The notes under the pieces: generated by a model
What the model was told of the DNA's origin: nothing
Databases searched by the model: none
Seen by the model: the letters and a program-made list of their open reading frames with translations, nothing else
NCBI GenBank assembly: GCA_021739765.1
Contig: JAIPBD010000007.1
Location: forward strand, 1-64,000
Length of the DNA: 64,000 nucleotides
Direction: 5' to 3'
From: Melioribacteraceae bacterium
Lineage (GTDB): Bacteria; Bacteroidota; Ignavibacteria; Ignavibacteriales; Melioribacteraceae
Made by a program: the position numbers and the translations under genes
Part shown: positions 8,688 through 19,000 of the stretch, piece by piece
Layout of the letters: every line of letters starts with the position of its first letter
Numbering within the stretch: the first letter of the stretch is position 1

Positions 8688-9116
8688 TTAACTGTTTTCA
8701 ACCAATTGATGAATTTTCTTAACAATTCCTGTCAATCCCATATTTTTGCCCATCGATAGTTCTTTTCCGAAAATTTTTAGGACAATATCAGCATTGACTT
8801 TTAAGATTGTCTCTTTGCTTTCACCGGAAATCGAATCAATTAGAATTACAGCCAAAGCTTTTGCGGAAATTCCGCTCGGGCTTTCAACCGCGATATAAAT
8901 ATCAAAATTCTCGTCGACATTTTTAATTGCCCAGACGTACGCTTCGGATTCACAATACTCAACTCGATGTTTTTTATCGAATGGCGGAGTGGCAATGTTA
9001 TCGGGAATCGGTTTATACTTCTCGGCAAGTTCAATCAAATATTGAATCTTGTCATTTTTATCTGTTAAAAAGGATAGGTCATCCAAATAATTTTGCAGTT
9101 TTTGTGGAGAACTCAT
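8688..9116 (-). CDS. SufE-like cysteine desulfuration protein
   Basis: 142 residues from the ATG at 9116. The SufE/CsdE fold is recognisable from LDDLSFLTDKNDKIQYLIEL at the start, the strand with the persulfide-accepting cysteine (VEYCESEAYVWA, in place of the usual GCxSxVW), and the later GISAKALAVILIDSISG helix. SufE takes sulfane sulfur from a cysteine desulfurase and stimulates it. Here the partner encoded 2 bases upstream is a rhodanese rather than SufS. A longer reading from 9164 would run back into the sulfurtransferase gene and is not preferred. The residues around the Cys differ from the classical motif. Confidence 0.82.
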   Translation of the reverse strand: MSSPQKLQNYLDDLSFLTDKNDKIQYLIELAEKYKPIPDNIATPPFDKKHRVEYCESEAYVWAIKNVDENFDIYIAVESPSGISAKALAVILIDSISGESKETILKVNADIVLKIFGKELSMGKNMGLTGIVKKIHQLVENS

Positions 9117-9118
9117 GC

Positions 9119-9982
9119 TTATCTCTGAACCGGAAGGCCGACAGAATTTCCCCATTCCGTCCAACTTCCATCATAATTTTTTACGTTTTCAAATCCGAGC
9201 AAATATTTTAGCACAAACCAAGTATGGCTGCTTCTTTCGCCGATTCTGCAATAAGCAATCACTTCATCGGATTTATCCAAACCGATTTCTCCTTGGTAAA
9301 TTTTTTCTAATTCTTCAATTGATTTAAAAGTACCGTCCTCCGGATTTATTGCCCTTGCCCAGGGAACATTTGAAGCTCCGGGAATATGTCCGCCGCGTAA
9401 TGCACCTTCGTTTGGGTAATCCGGCATGTGCATTCTTTCACCCGAAAATTCTTCGGGACTTCTTACATCGACCATCGGCATTCCTTTTTTTAGATGCAAA
9501 AGCACTTCATCCCTAAACGCACGAATTGAGCTGTCATCACGGTTGTTCGCTTTGTAATCTGATTCGGGATACTTGGGAGCTTCTTTCGTAATTTCACGAT
9601 TCTCTTTCTCCCATTTCAATCTTCCGCCATCCATTACTTTAACATTATTGAAACCAAAAAGTTGAAAAACCCAGAAGGCGTAACAAGCCCACCAGTTATT
9701 TTTATCTCCATAGAACACAACCGTTGTATCATTGGCGATTCCATTTTTCCTCAAAAGTTTTTCAAAATCTTTTTTCCCGATATAATCACGAACTAATTGA
9801 TCATTTAAGTCTTCGGTCCAATCGATTTGAACAGCGCCGGGTATATGACCTGAGGGATATAAAAGAGGATCTTCGTTGGATTCAACTATCCTAACCTTTG
9901 GGTTATTCAGATTTTCAGAAACCCATTGAGTAGATACTAATACATTTGAATCCAGTTCAGTGGTTTTATTTTCTTCGGACAT
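9119..9982 (-). CDS. Thiosulfate/3-mercaptopyruvate sulfurtransferase (tandem rhodanese)
   Basis: 287 residues with two rhodanese domains. The first (about 15-125) is the inactive-type domain with [12 protein letters not shown]. The second (about 150-285) has [24 protein letters not shown] and the active-site loop CRIGERS. The CRxGxRS loop fits thiosulfate sulfurtransferases better than the CGSGVTA loop of mercaptopyruvate enzymes. There is no signal peptide, so it is cytoplasmic. It is followed at 2 bases by the SufE-like gene, suggesting a sulfur relay where persulfide from the rhodanese reaches SufE. Confidence 0.88.
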   Translation of the reverse strand: MSEENKTTELDSNVLVSTQWVSENLNNPKVRIVESNEDPLLYPSGHIPGAVQIDWTEDLNDQLVRDYIGKKDFEKLLRKNGIANDTTVVFYGDKNNWWACYAFWVFQLFGFNNVKVMDGGRLKWEKENREITKEAPKYPESDYKANNRDDSSIRAFRDEVLLHLKKGMPMVDVRSPEEFSGERMHMPDYPNEGALRGGHIPGASNVPWARAINPEDGTFKSIEELEKIYQGEIGLDKSDEVIAYCRIGERSSHTWFVLKYLLGFENVKNYDGSWTEWGNSVGLPVQR

Positions 9983-10152
9983 TTTAATACCTTTCTATTT
10001 TGTGTAAATAACACATTATATCGCATTTTTAGTTCAACTTAATAACTTTGGCAATAATTGCAAGGCTAAACATGGACAAATCCGTTCGGAACTTATTTCC
10101 TATCTCTATATATTTAGCATCAAAATGTATTCCAATCAACATATGAACGGTT

Positions 10153-12006
10153 ATGAGAAAAAACAAAGTAATATTATGGGCGGTTCTAATCATCGTTTCA
10201 TTAACTGTAACAATATATTATTCGCTAAGAAGAGTGGATGTTAAGGAAATGGCAACTAATTCTTCGAACTTAATCTTTGCGGATAATTCAAGTTTCTGTG
10301 CGACAGAACTATCAAATCTTCAAAAAGACAATTCTCAAATACTCGGATTAGTTGTAAATGACTTCATGCATGGCAAACCATTTACGGATACCGAGAAGCA
10401 AACAATCGTGGAACGGGTTCCGATAAATTCTACCTCGGTTTATGTTGCTTTAAGAAAAGATGGGTACAGAATTAATGATGCGTGGGGTGACGGGAACAAT
10501 TGGTTTGAAGCCCTTTTGAATGCGATGGAATCCGCAAAAACCGGTGAAAGAATTAAATCGTTGCTTGGTGTTAATGCGGTAGAAATTGCTTTTGCCCAAA
10601 AATCAGAGCTTGTGTCCAAAGATGATTTTGAGAGCTGGAGAGATTTTCGATCAAATATTAATCGTGGATTGATTGGGTTGGAAATCGAATATAAAAATCA
10701 AAAAGCGAAGTTTTCGCCTACATATTCTATTGCGAGTAATCGATCAGTCGATAGGTTAATTGAAGTCTATTCACAATCGATCAAAGTTGATGAACGTTTT
10801 GTGCTCGAAGAGGGAATTTTTAGAAAATTTGAGGCTATTCAGGCTTTAGTCCATTTTACCGAAGAACCAAAAGCATACTTCATGGAACGAGGAAATACGT
10901 TGGTTGAATTAGAAAATGTCGATCAAAAGTCGGTAGAACGATTTGGAGAACTTGCTTCCGGTTGGCTTGAAAATAATATCGATTTCGATGGAAAGTTGAC
11001 TTACAAGTATTGGCCGAGCAGTGGAAAAGAATCGAGCGCGAATAATATGATCCGCCAGTGGATGGCAACCGTTGCTCTCGAAAAATCTGCTATGGCGAGT
11101 AAAAGAACAGAATTATGGGATAAAATCGAAAAAAATATCGATTACAACCTATCCCAATTTTACAAGAAAGATGGTGAATTCGGAACTATTGAATGGAATG
11201 AAAAAGTGAAATTAGGTTCACTTGCGTTGGCGGTCTTAGCAATAATTGAACATCCGAATCGCGATAAATGGAAAGATTATGAAGACTCAATTTTGAAAAC
11301 CATCTATTCGTTGTGGAATGAGGACGGCTCGTTTACCACTTTTTATAAACCGGAAGGAAGGAATGATAACCAGAATTTTTATCCGGGTGAAGCTCTGTTG
11401 CTACTCTCGGAAATCTATAAAAAAGAACAAAACGAAGAATTACTGACAAAAATTATGAATTCATTCCGTTATTATAAAGAATGGCACTTAGACGAAGGAA
11501 ACCGGAATCCCGCTTTTATTCCCTGGCACACTCAAGCATATTTTAATATTTATCAAATAACAAAAGAAGAAAAGTTAAAGGATTTTATATTCGAAATGAA
11601 TGACTGGCTAATTCCGGTTCAGCAGTGGGATGCTGATTCCGCAATATGCGATATTCAAGGAAGGTTTTATGATCCGATGAGACCGTTTGGTCCTCCTCAT
11701 GCGTCTGCGACCGGGGTTTATCTTGAAGGCTTAATCGATGCTTATGAACTTGCTTTGGAAGTTAAAGATTTCGAGCGCACAAATCTTTACAGAAGAACCA
11801 TCAAAAGAGGGTTGAGAAGTGTTCTGCAACTTCAATTTTCGGATGAAATCGACATGTTTTACGTATCTCATAATAAACGAAATCTCGTTTTTGGCGGTCT
11901 GCGCACAACTGTCTACGATAATGAAATCAGATGTGATAACGTTCAACATTGTTTGATGGCGGCTATAAAAATAATTGGTTCTTTTAGTGAATTCGATTAT
12001 AATTAG
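10153..12006 (+). CDS. Membrane-anchored protein with helical-toroid domain, function unknown
   Basis: 617 residues. A single N-terminal helix (about 7-25) anchors it, probably facing the periplasm. Residues ~60-230 weakly recall the AMMECR1 pattern (STSVYVALRKDGYRINDAWG, later NRGLIGLEIEYKNQKAKFSP), but the hallmark LRGCIG is missing. Residues ~260-610 look like an alpha/alpha toroid with repeated helical hairpins and sugar-enzyme-like spots (GKLTYKYWPSSGKE, NQNFYPGEALLLLSEIY, FGPPHASATGVYLEGLIDAY), as in six-hairpin glycosidases or epimerases. No catalytic residues can be assigned. The CotH-like gene starts 32 bases downstream on the same strand, so the two are likely co-transcribed. Confidence 0.6.
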   Translation: MRKNKVILWAVLIIVSLTVTIYYSLRRVDVKEMATNSSNLIFADNSSFCATELSNLQKDNSQILGLVVNDFMHGKPFTDTEKQTIVERVPINSTSVYVALRKDGYRINDAWGDGNNWFEALLNAMESAKTGERIKSLLGVNAVEIAFAQKSELVSKDDFESWRDFRSNINRGLIGLEIEYKNQKAKFSPTYSIASNRSVDRLIEVYSQSIKVDERFVLEEGIFRKFEAIQALVHFTEEPKAYFMERGNTLVELENVDQKSVERFGELASGWLENNIDFDGKLTYKYWPSSGKESSANNMIRQWMATVALEKSAMASKRTELWDKIEKNIDYNLSQFYKKDGEFGTIEWNEKVKLGSLALAVLAIIEHPNRDKWKDYEDSILKTIYSLWNEDGSFTTFYKPEGRNDNQNFYPGEALLLLSEIYKKEQNEELLTKIMNSFRYYKEWHLDEGNRNPAFIPWHTQAYFNIYQITKEEKLKDFIFEMNDWLIPVQQWDADSAICDIQGRFYDPMRPFGPPHASATGVYLEGLIDAYELALEVKDFERTNLYRRTIKRGLRSVLQLQFSDEIDMFYVSHNKRNLVFGGLRTTVYDNEIRCDNVQHCLMAAIKIIGSFSEFDYN

Positions 12007-12038
12007 TATAGTTGTATAGATCAATAATTTGAGAATCA

Positions 12039-13967
12039 ATGAAAATCGTTTATACTTTTGTTTTATCTTTTTTAATAAATTCAATTTTTGCACAAGTTGA
12101 ATTTTCCTCTTCAAATCTGCCCATTATTAAAATAAATACTTTCGGTTCTGAGATTGTGGACGAACCCAAAATCGATGCCCAAATGGATATTATCCACAAT
12201 GGCGATGATTCAACAAATTCAATCGATGATTACGCCAATGTATTTTCGGGGAAAATCGGGATTGAAATTCGAGGTTGGAGTTCCCAGCAACGATTTCCGA
12301 AAAAGCAGTACGCTTTTGAAACCCGTAAATCCGATGGAGAAAATCTTAACGTTTCTTTGCTCGGTTTACCTTCTGAAAATGACTGGATTCTATCGGCGCC
12401 TTATTCAGATAAAACTTTGATGAGGAATGTGCTCGCATACAAAATTGCTAACGATTTGGGTGGATATGCCAGCAGAACGAAGTTTTGTGAATTGGTTCTT
12501 AACGATGAATATATGGGTGTTTTTGTTTTAATGGAGAAAATCAAACGGGATAACAACCGAGTAAATATCAAAAAACTGACGGAGAACGATATTGACGGGG
12601 TTGATTTAACCGGTGGTTACATTATCAGAATTGATAAAGATACTTTAAGTAACGAACTTAATGGATTTTACTCAGAATACTTACCTTATGATAATGCCTG
12701 GCAAAAAATATATTATCAATACTATTATCCAAGTGATGACGATATCCTTCCAATTCAAAGAGAATATATTTATGATCATATGAATCGATTTGAAACGGTT
12801 CTAAATAGTAAAGATTACAATGAAATTTTTGGTGGAGTTTATGATTATATCGATATCAATTCTTTCGTAGATTATTTTATTGTAAATGAAATCGGCAGAA
12901 ATATTGATTCATATCGTTTGAGTACATATTTATATAAGGATAGAAATGATGTTGATTCTACACTAAAAGCCGGTCCGGTTTGGGATATGAATTTGGCTTT
13001 TGGCAATGCGAGATACAACGATGGCGAAAAAGATTTTGGGTGGCAAGTTGATTATTCGGGTACAAGCCGTTATCAAAATCCATTTTGGATTTCAAAATTG
13101 TTTCATGACCCTTTAGTTTTTAATAAAATATCGCAAAGGTGGAGAAACTTACGAGCCGGTAAGCTGCATGTCGATTCCCTAATCCAATATATTGAATCAA
13201 CCGCAGCTTACTTGAATGAAGCACAAGAAAGAAATTTTAAACGCTGGCCGGTGCTTGATACTTATGTTTGGCCTAATTTTTTTATCGGGGAAAATTATCG
13301 TGAGGAATTGGATTTCCTGGAGAGTTGGCTAACGAAAAGAATTGACTGGATGGATTCTCAGCTTGACTCATCCCAAACAAACTCACTTGTTGTTTGGAAG
13401 GAGCCGGATAGTTCATCGGTTCAAATAACGCCGAATAAAGAACATCTATTGCCGTTAAGTTATTTCATCGACGATTACTCTGAAATTGATCTTATCAAAT
13501 TTTACTCAAAAGATCCGGATCTAAGAGTTTGGCATTATGAAGATTCGGTTGTATTGGAATCTTCAATAGAGGGGAAGTATATAATAAAAGGAACCGGCTG
13601 GTATCGTAACGAGTTAGTTGAACTTTCTAAAGAATATATAGTTGATGTCGGATCAATCACTTCAATAGAAACTTCGGAAGCTGAAATTACCGGATTTAGT
13701 CTTGCACAAAATTATCCAAACCCGTTCAATCCAACAACCACAATAAAATTCAGCATACCTGTACCTTCGGACTATCAGTCAAGGCAGACAATACTACGAA
13801 TTTTTAACACCCTCGGTGAGCAAGTTGCGGAATTGTTAAACCAAGAATTGGGGAGTGGGGTTCACACAGTTCAGTTTAACGCGAGTAATCTTTCTGGCGG
13901 AATATATTTCTACGAACTAACTGCAGGGGAATATCGGCAAATCCGTAAGATGATTTTGCTGAAATGA
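12039..13967 (+). CDS. CotH-type kinase with T9SS sorting domain
   Basis: 642 residues. Signal peptide (MKIVYTFVLSFLINSIFAQ), CotH kinase domain (about 60-440), linker, and T9SS C-terminal domain ([17 protein letters not shown] … SGGIYFYELTAG … RKMILLK). CotH hallmarks seen: IEIRGWSSQQRFPKKQYAFE, YMGVFVLMEKIKRDNNRVNI, GGYIIRIDKDT and GPVWDMNLAFGNA, the last like the metal-binding Asp region. CotH proteins are atypical secreted kinases that phosphorylate Ser in spore coat proteins of Bacillus; here the protein would act at the cell surface. It follows the toroid gene at 32 bases. The substrate is unknown. Confidence 0.85.
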   Translation: MKIVYTFVLSFLINSIFAQVEFSSSNLPIIKINTFGSEIVDEPKIDAQMDIIHNGDDSTNSIDDYANVFSGKIGIEIRGWSSQQRFPKKQYAFETRKSDGENLNVSLLGLPSENDWILSAPYSDKTLMRNVLAYKIANDLGGYASRTKFCELVLNDEYMGVFVLMEKIKRDNNRVNIKKLTENDIDGVDLTGGYIIRIDKDTLSNELNGFYSEYLPYDNAWQKIYYQYYYPSDDDILPIQREYIYDHMNRFETVLNSKDYNEIFGGVYDYIDINSFVDYFIVNEIGRNIDSYRLSTYLYKDRNDVDSTLKAGPVWDMNLAFGNARYNDGEKDFGWQVDYSGTSRYQNPFWISKLFHDPLVFNKISQRWRNLRAGKLHVDSLIQYIESTAAYLNEAQERNFKRWPVLDTYVWPNFFIGENYREELDFLESWLTKRIDWMDSQLDSSQTNSLVVWKEPDSSSVQITPNKEHLLPLSYFIDDYSEIDLIKFYSKDPDLRVWHYEDSVVLESSIEGKYIIKGTGWYRNELVELSKEYIVDVGSITSIETSEAEITGFSLAQNYPNPFNPTTTIKFSIPVPSDYQSRQTILRIFNTLGEQVAELLNQELGSGVHTVQFNASNLSGGIYFYELTAGEYRQIRKMILLK

Positions 13968-13969
13968 CA

Positions 13970-14002
13970 AAACCGACACAATCATAAAATTTATTTCGGT
14001 TT
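13970..14002. terminator. Weak hairpin between convergent genes
   Basis: AAACCGA (13970-13976) and TCGGTTT (13996-14002) can pair around a 19-nt AT-rich loop. It overlaps the stop codon of the reverse-strand gene. The stem is short, so this is a tentative call. Confidence 0.35.
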
Positions 14003-15556
14003 ATCGGGATGATTCGTTTTTCGCTGAAAACTATAAGTCTCAGATTTAAATATTTGCAATACGATAGCTCTTTCCATAAGTATGTATAAAACAAACACCA
14101 AAAGCAGAAAGGAATATAAATAGTTATAAATAAACGGTGGATAATCATTATAAAAGTATACGGCATAAGTAATAGCGGTTATCCAGAATAAAAATGCGCC
14201 ATGCCTCAACCAAGTTTTACTCCCGTCAAATAGAAAAAATAGAACCAACACCGAGTAATAATACCTTGTTGAAACGAACAACAGATTGAAAAGAAGCAAT
14301 CCAAAAAGCAGCATAGCGTTAACGTTGCTTTGCTTATACATTACCGCGAGAAGCATAAGTAGTATAAAACTGAGGCTTAAATAATAGTAAACTCGTAAAT
14401 TGTCAAACTGTTTTCCCTTTGCGGAATAGGGTATAAATTCATCATCCCTCGTAATATCTCCGCTGTACATGAAGATATGTTTAAATCCAATTCTGTAACC
14501 TGCTGATGATTCCGTGTGAACTTCCATGTTATTTTTAAAAAGGAGCCAATTCTCAAACCCCCTTCCAAAATCAAAAGAGAGTAGAAACAACAAAATGATA
14601 GATATCGAATAGACCTTGAAAAATTTGTAAATGTCGGAATCAATTTCTCGCTTTTCGATAAAAATCAGAATTCCCTTTACGATCAATCCAATTGCAAATA
14701 TTGCCGGAAATATTCGGATCATCGTAGATAAAGCCATAAATACCGCCGCAAAACCATACTTTTTTCTGTATAGCAGACTTATTGATATTATCAGATATAC
14801 TATATAATCAAATCTAAGCAACGAACCACCCATGTGTTCATAACGGTTTGGGAAGTTTACACAGAAGAAGATGAACGCGATTAACGTATTATTAATACCA
14901 ATTACTTTCGACAGTATGAAAAAAGCTAAAATGATGAGAATTATGTCAATAAAACTGAATAATAAAAGGGTGGTTGTGGTTAGAGGAAAAGTGTTAACGA
15001 AAAACGAGATTATAAAAGAATAAAATGGAGACCCATTATAACCTTTATCTCTTAAAAGTCGCTTCCAATAATTTTTTGAAGTGATCGAATTGAAAACGGC
15101 AAGATCATCGATGAATTCCTTTCTGCGTTCGGGTGTGAAAATGCCATTAAAATTATGGTCTTTTATAACTTCTTCTACACTAACAAATCTGAGAGTAGAT
15201 AAATCTCTGATTTTCTCCACTTCTTCATAATAATTATGAGATTCCGAATCGAACGCAACAGCACATTCATACAAGTTTTTATATCCCAGTTCCTCAAAAT
15301 ATTTAACACCCATAATTGTATGGAACATATCCCAGCGATGAATATAGCTGGGTTCTGCGCGTGACGAATAAAAATAATTTATCGCGGCTATCACAGAAAT
15401 AGAGATCAGAAAATATCTGATGATGGAATTACGTTTTGATTGTATGACGAGTTTTAATTTATTGTTCTTGGAAATCTGAATGACCAAATAAAATGGCAGC
15501 CCAAAGGCAAAGAGTATGGAAATGATAAATTGTACTTCGGTTGATATTGTAGTCAT
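13991..15556 (-). CDS. Polytopic membrane protein, GT39/GT87-like glycosyltransferase
   Basis: 521 residues with about 11-12 transmembrane helices. The first periplasmic loop holds HRWDMFHTIMGVKYFEELGY, giving acidic residues at the position used by GT-C fold enzymes. A charged segment, STMIRIFPAIFAIG, resembles the R-x-FP signature of GT87-type mannosyltransferases. Such enzymes move a sugar from a polyprenyl-phosphate donor on the outer face of the inner membrane. The acceptor is unknown, and assignment to a specific GT family is uncertain. The gene converges on the CotH-like gene with a 23-bp gap and is transcribed alone. Confidence 0.6.
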   Translation of the reverse strand: MTTISTEVQFIISILFAFGLPFYLVIQISKNNKLKLVIQSKRNSIIRYFLISISVIAAINYFYSSRAEPSYIHRWDMFHTIMGVKYFEELGYKNLYECAVAFDSESHNYYEEVEKIRDLSTLRFVSVEEVIKDHNFNGIFTPERRKEFIDDLAVFNSITSKNYWKRLLRDKGYNGSPFYSFIISFFVNTFPLTTTTLLLFSFIDIILIILAFFILSKVIGINNTLIAFIFFCVNFPNRYEHMGGSLLRFDYIVYLIISISLLYRKKYGFAAVFMALSTMIRIFPAIFAIGLIVKGILIFIEKREIDSDIYKFFKVYSISIILLFLLSFDFGRGFENWLLFKNNMEVHTESSAGYRIGFKHIFMYSGDITRDDEFIPYSAKGKQFDNLRVYYYLSLSFILLMLLAVMYKQSNVNAMLLFGLLLFNLLFVSTRYYYSVLVLFFLFDGSKTWLRHGAFLFWITAITYAVYFYNDYPPFIYNYLYSFLLLVFVLYILMERAIVLQIFKSETYSFQRKTNHPDKPK

Positions 15557-16004
15557 TGAATAAATCCTTTGCGAATCCTTCTAAAAGAATCAAAAATACA
15601 TAAACAGGATTAAATATCTAAAATCTGAGCGCATTCTTTTTTTATGAGTCATTCGGAAGTCTATTCTGTTCAATATATACTTCCCTAGTAGCTAATAAGG
15701 TTATAATTTAGAGCGATTTATCAACTTTTCCCATTTCAATAGTTACGCAAGCGCAGGGAATATTGATCGTGAGAACCAAAGCGTAATCCTTCAAATTTTA
15801 GTTTTAGACTTCATTTCCCAATCAATTCTGTATCAAAATGGGATACGAATAAATAAATCAGTCTCAAATCAAGCCATCTCATAATGATACAGTCCTTCTA
15901 AAAAGTATGATTTTAGCCCAAATACGTGGATAATAAGACTGGCACTCCTTTTGTAATTGTAGTCCATTGCAAAAACAATATTTACATTATTAAGGAGTTA
16001 CAAC
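15557..16004. other. 448-bp intergenic region between divergent genes
   Basis: AT-rich spacer separating the reverse-strand membrane protein from the Gly-Asp repeat protein; it must hold promoters for both. A 6-bp inverted repeat GGAAGT…ACTTCC lies near 15655-15690. AAGGAG just before the ATG at 16005 is a good ribosome-binding site. I see no RNA gene or conserved ORF; a 62-codon ORF from 15926 only overlaps the downstream start. Confidence 0.5.
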
Positions 16005-19000
16005 ATGAGACAAGCACAACGATTACTTTTGGTTTTGTTGTCAGTTCTATTTTTCTCAAGCAGTTCTTTCGCGCAAACAAGCGTAGATGTAAATGGTTAT
16101 ACCTTTACCTTTAATGGTGCAACCATTTCCAATGGAAATACTACTTTTTCATATACAATTACAGCTTTAGGAACAGCAGCTAAGGATATTTCACATTTTA
16201 ATTTACAGATGTGTGAAGATATCACAAATTCTGATATAGTAGCGGTTTCTTCAGGTAGCAGCTGGGATTTAACTACAGATCAAACAACTCCTGATATAGA
16301 TTGGTACGGTTTAAAGTTTGATGAAGGTTATGGAAAAAACTCTCAAACACCAAAAACATTTTGGGTTACACTTGCAGGTGAATGGAGTGTTGCTCCAGTA
16401 AATGTTGGTTATAAAGCAGGCAGCCAAAATCAAGGAACAAACGGATGGTACGGATCGATAAATGGTCCAAATTGTTCTTCAGGTGACGGCGATGGAGATG
16501 GTGATGGCGATGGCGATGGTGACGGAGATGGTGATGGCGACGGCGATGGTGATGGTGATGGCGATGGTGACGGAGATGGTGATGGAGATGGAGATGGTGA
16601 CGGAGATGGTGACGGCGACGGAGATGGTGATGGCGACGGAGATGGTGATGGTGATGGTGATGGTGACGGCGATGGCGATGGCGATGGTGACGGTGATGGA
16701 GATGGTGACGGTGACGGTGATGGTGACGGTGATGGCGATGGTGATGGTGATGGTGACGGAGATGGTGACGGCGATGGCGACGGTGACGGAGATGGTGACG
16801 GAGATGGCGATGGTGATGGTGATGGAGACGGCGATGGTGATGGTGATGGCGATGGTGACGGAGATGGTGACGGAGATGGCGATGGTGACGGAGATGGTGA
16901 CGGAGATGGCGATGGTGACGGAGATGGCGATGGAGACGGCGATGGTGATGGTGACGGTGATGGTGACGGTGATGGCGATGGTGATGGCGATGGTGACGGC
17001 GATGGAGACGGCGATGGTGACGGTGACGGTGATGGAGATGGCGATGGTGACGGTGATGGAGATGGCGATGGTGACGGCGATGGTGATGGTGACGGTGACG
17101 GCGATGGTGACGGTGATGGAGATGGTGATGGTGACGGTGACGGTGATGGAGAGGGCGATGGTGACGGCGATGGTGACGGCGATGGTGACGGCGATGGTGA
17201 CGGCGATGGCGATGGTGACGGCGATGGTGACGGTGATGGCGATGGTGATGGTGACGGAGATGGTGATGGCGATGGCGATGGCGATGGTGACGGAGATGGT
17301 GATGGTGACGGAGATGGCGACGGTGATGGCGACGGTGATGGCGACGGCGATGGTGACGGAGATGGCGATGGTGACGGCGATGGTGACGGCGATGGCGATG
17401 GTGACGGAGATGGTGATGGCGATGGTGACGGTGATGGCGATGGTGATGGAGATGGAGATGGCGATGGTGATGGTGACGGTGATGGCGATGGCGATGGTGA
17501 CGGCGATGGCGATGGCGATTTCGAAATCGAAAAAACTGTTGACGATTCTTCACCGGAAGATGGAGACAATGTTACATTTACAATTACTTTCACAAATAAT
17601 GCAGATGAAGCAGTCGATAATGTATCAATTTCAGATGTATTAGCTGAAGAGTTTGTATATGTATCGGATAGTCCATCTGCAGGCGATTACGATGAAGTAA
17701 CTGGCGTTTGGGATGTCCCATCAGTTCCTGCTAATTCATCAGTAACTTTAGAAATAACTGTAACAGTTGATTTAGATATTCAAAATGTTAGCACGATTGA
17801 CTTTGGGATAGCATCAGATTACAACTTATTTGTGCTTGAAAACTTAACACAACCTTCTTCAGATACCGAAGGTAGAGTTGCTGTTGGTGGAGATGCAAAT
17901 TTAGGTAATTATAGTGTTGGTGATAAATTAACGGTTACCGGAACAGACGTTCTAGTAGTAGACGGATTTTTAAGCTATACAAGTGGCGCGGTATTCTATG
18001 GTAATGTTGTTTACGGTGACGGAACTAACCTTCCAATAAATCCTGTAAGTATTGATGGTGCCTTAATCGAAGACGATAACAGAATCGATTTTGGTGCAGC
18101 AGCAACTTATTTAGAAGGGCTTTCAACTAGTCTTTCTGCAAATGCTGCAAACGGCTCAACTGTTTATCAATGGTCTGGTTTAACACTAGATGGTTCTGAT
18201 CCTTATTTGAACGTATTCTCAGTTAGTGGTTCAGATTTAGCTTCAGCTACAAGCATGACAATCAACGTACCAAATGGTTCGGCAGTACTGGTAAACGTAA
18301 GCGGAACAAGCGTAGTTGATTGGAGCGGTGGTTTAACGGTAAACGGAACACATTACAGAAACGTAGTTTATAATTTCTACGAAGCGGAAGATATTACAAT
18401 TCAAGGTATTAATGTTACCGGAACAATCTTAGCCCCATTTGCGGATGTAACATTTACAACAGGTGTAATTAACGGACAAATGATTGTTGAGAATTTTGAA
18501 GGATCAGGTCAAATGAACGACCAAGGATTTATCGGAAACATTCCTTCAGATTTAACATTGATCAATACAGCAAATATTATCTCGCCTGTATTCGATAACA
18601 ACTCAGCAAGTGTTAGTTTGAGTATTACCGGTGATTCAAATCAAAATAATGGTGGAAACAACGGTGGCGAAGGAAATGGCGGAAACGAAGGAAACGAAGA
18701 AGGCGACTGGGTAGAATACGGAAGCTTTATGAGTGGTAAAGTTGTTTGGACATTTGCTTACACATCAACCGGAGATTTATTAGCCGGAACATTGGGTGGA
18801 GAAATCTTCAAACAAGAAAGCGGCGAATGGACAAGAATAAATGAAAACATGGACGCGGTAGGATTTGTATGGTCAATCGAAACAAAGAATAACGACAATA
18901 AAATCTTTGCCGGAACAGAAAAAGGTGTTTATTACAAGAATGGCACAAACGGAACATTCACTTTGGTTGGCTTAGGTGGAAAAGATGTTAGAGCTCTTGA

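Noticed and set aside
9117-9164. N-terminal extension of the SufE-like protein
   Set aside because: The extension lies within the sulfurtransferase gene and does not resemble SufE; ATG 9116 gives the normal family start.
15640-15720. Structured RNA or riboswitch in the long intergenic region
   Set aside because: Only a short 6-bp inverted repeat is seen; nothing matches a known RNA by eye.
15926-16114. 62-codon ORF before the Gly-Asp protein gene
   Set aside because: It overlaps the signal peptide region in a different frame, has no SD and no recognisable features.
16482-17519. CRISPR array or other spacer-repeat structure
   Set aside because: There are no spacers; the repeat is continuous and coding, in frame with the surrounding gene.
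16430-17593. 387-codon reverse-strand ORF of Ser-Pro repeats and a 395-codon His/Arg-rich one
   Set aside because: They are mirror readings of the Gly-Asp array; no ribosome-binding site, signal peptide or domain supports them, and the forward frame continues into recognised domains on both sides.
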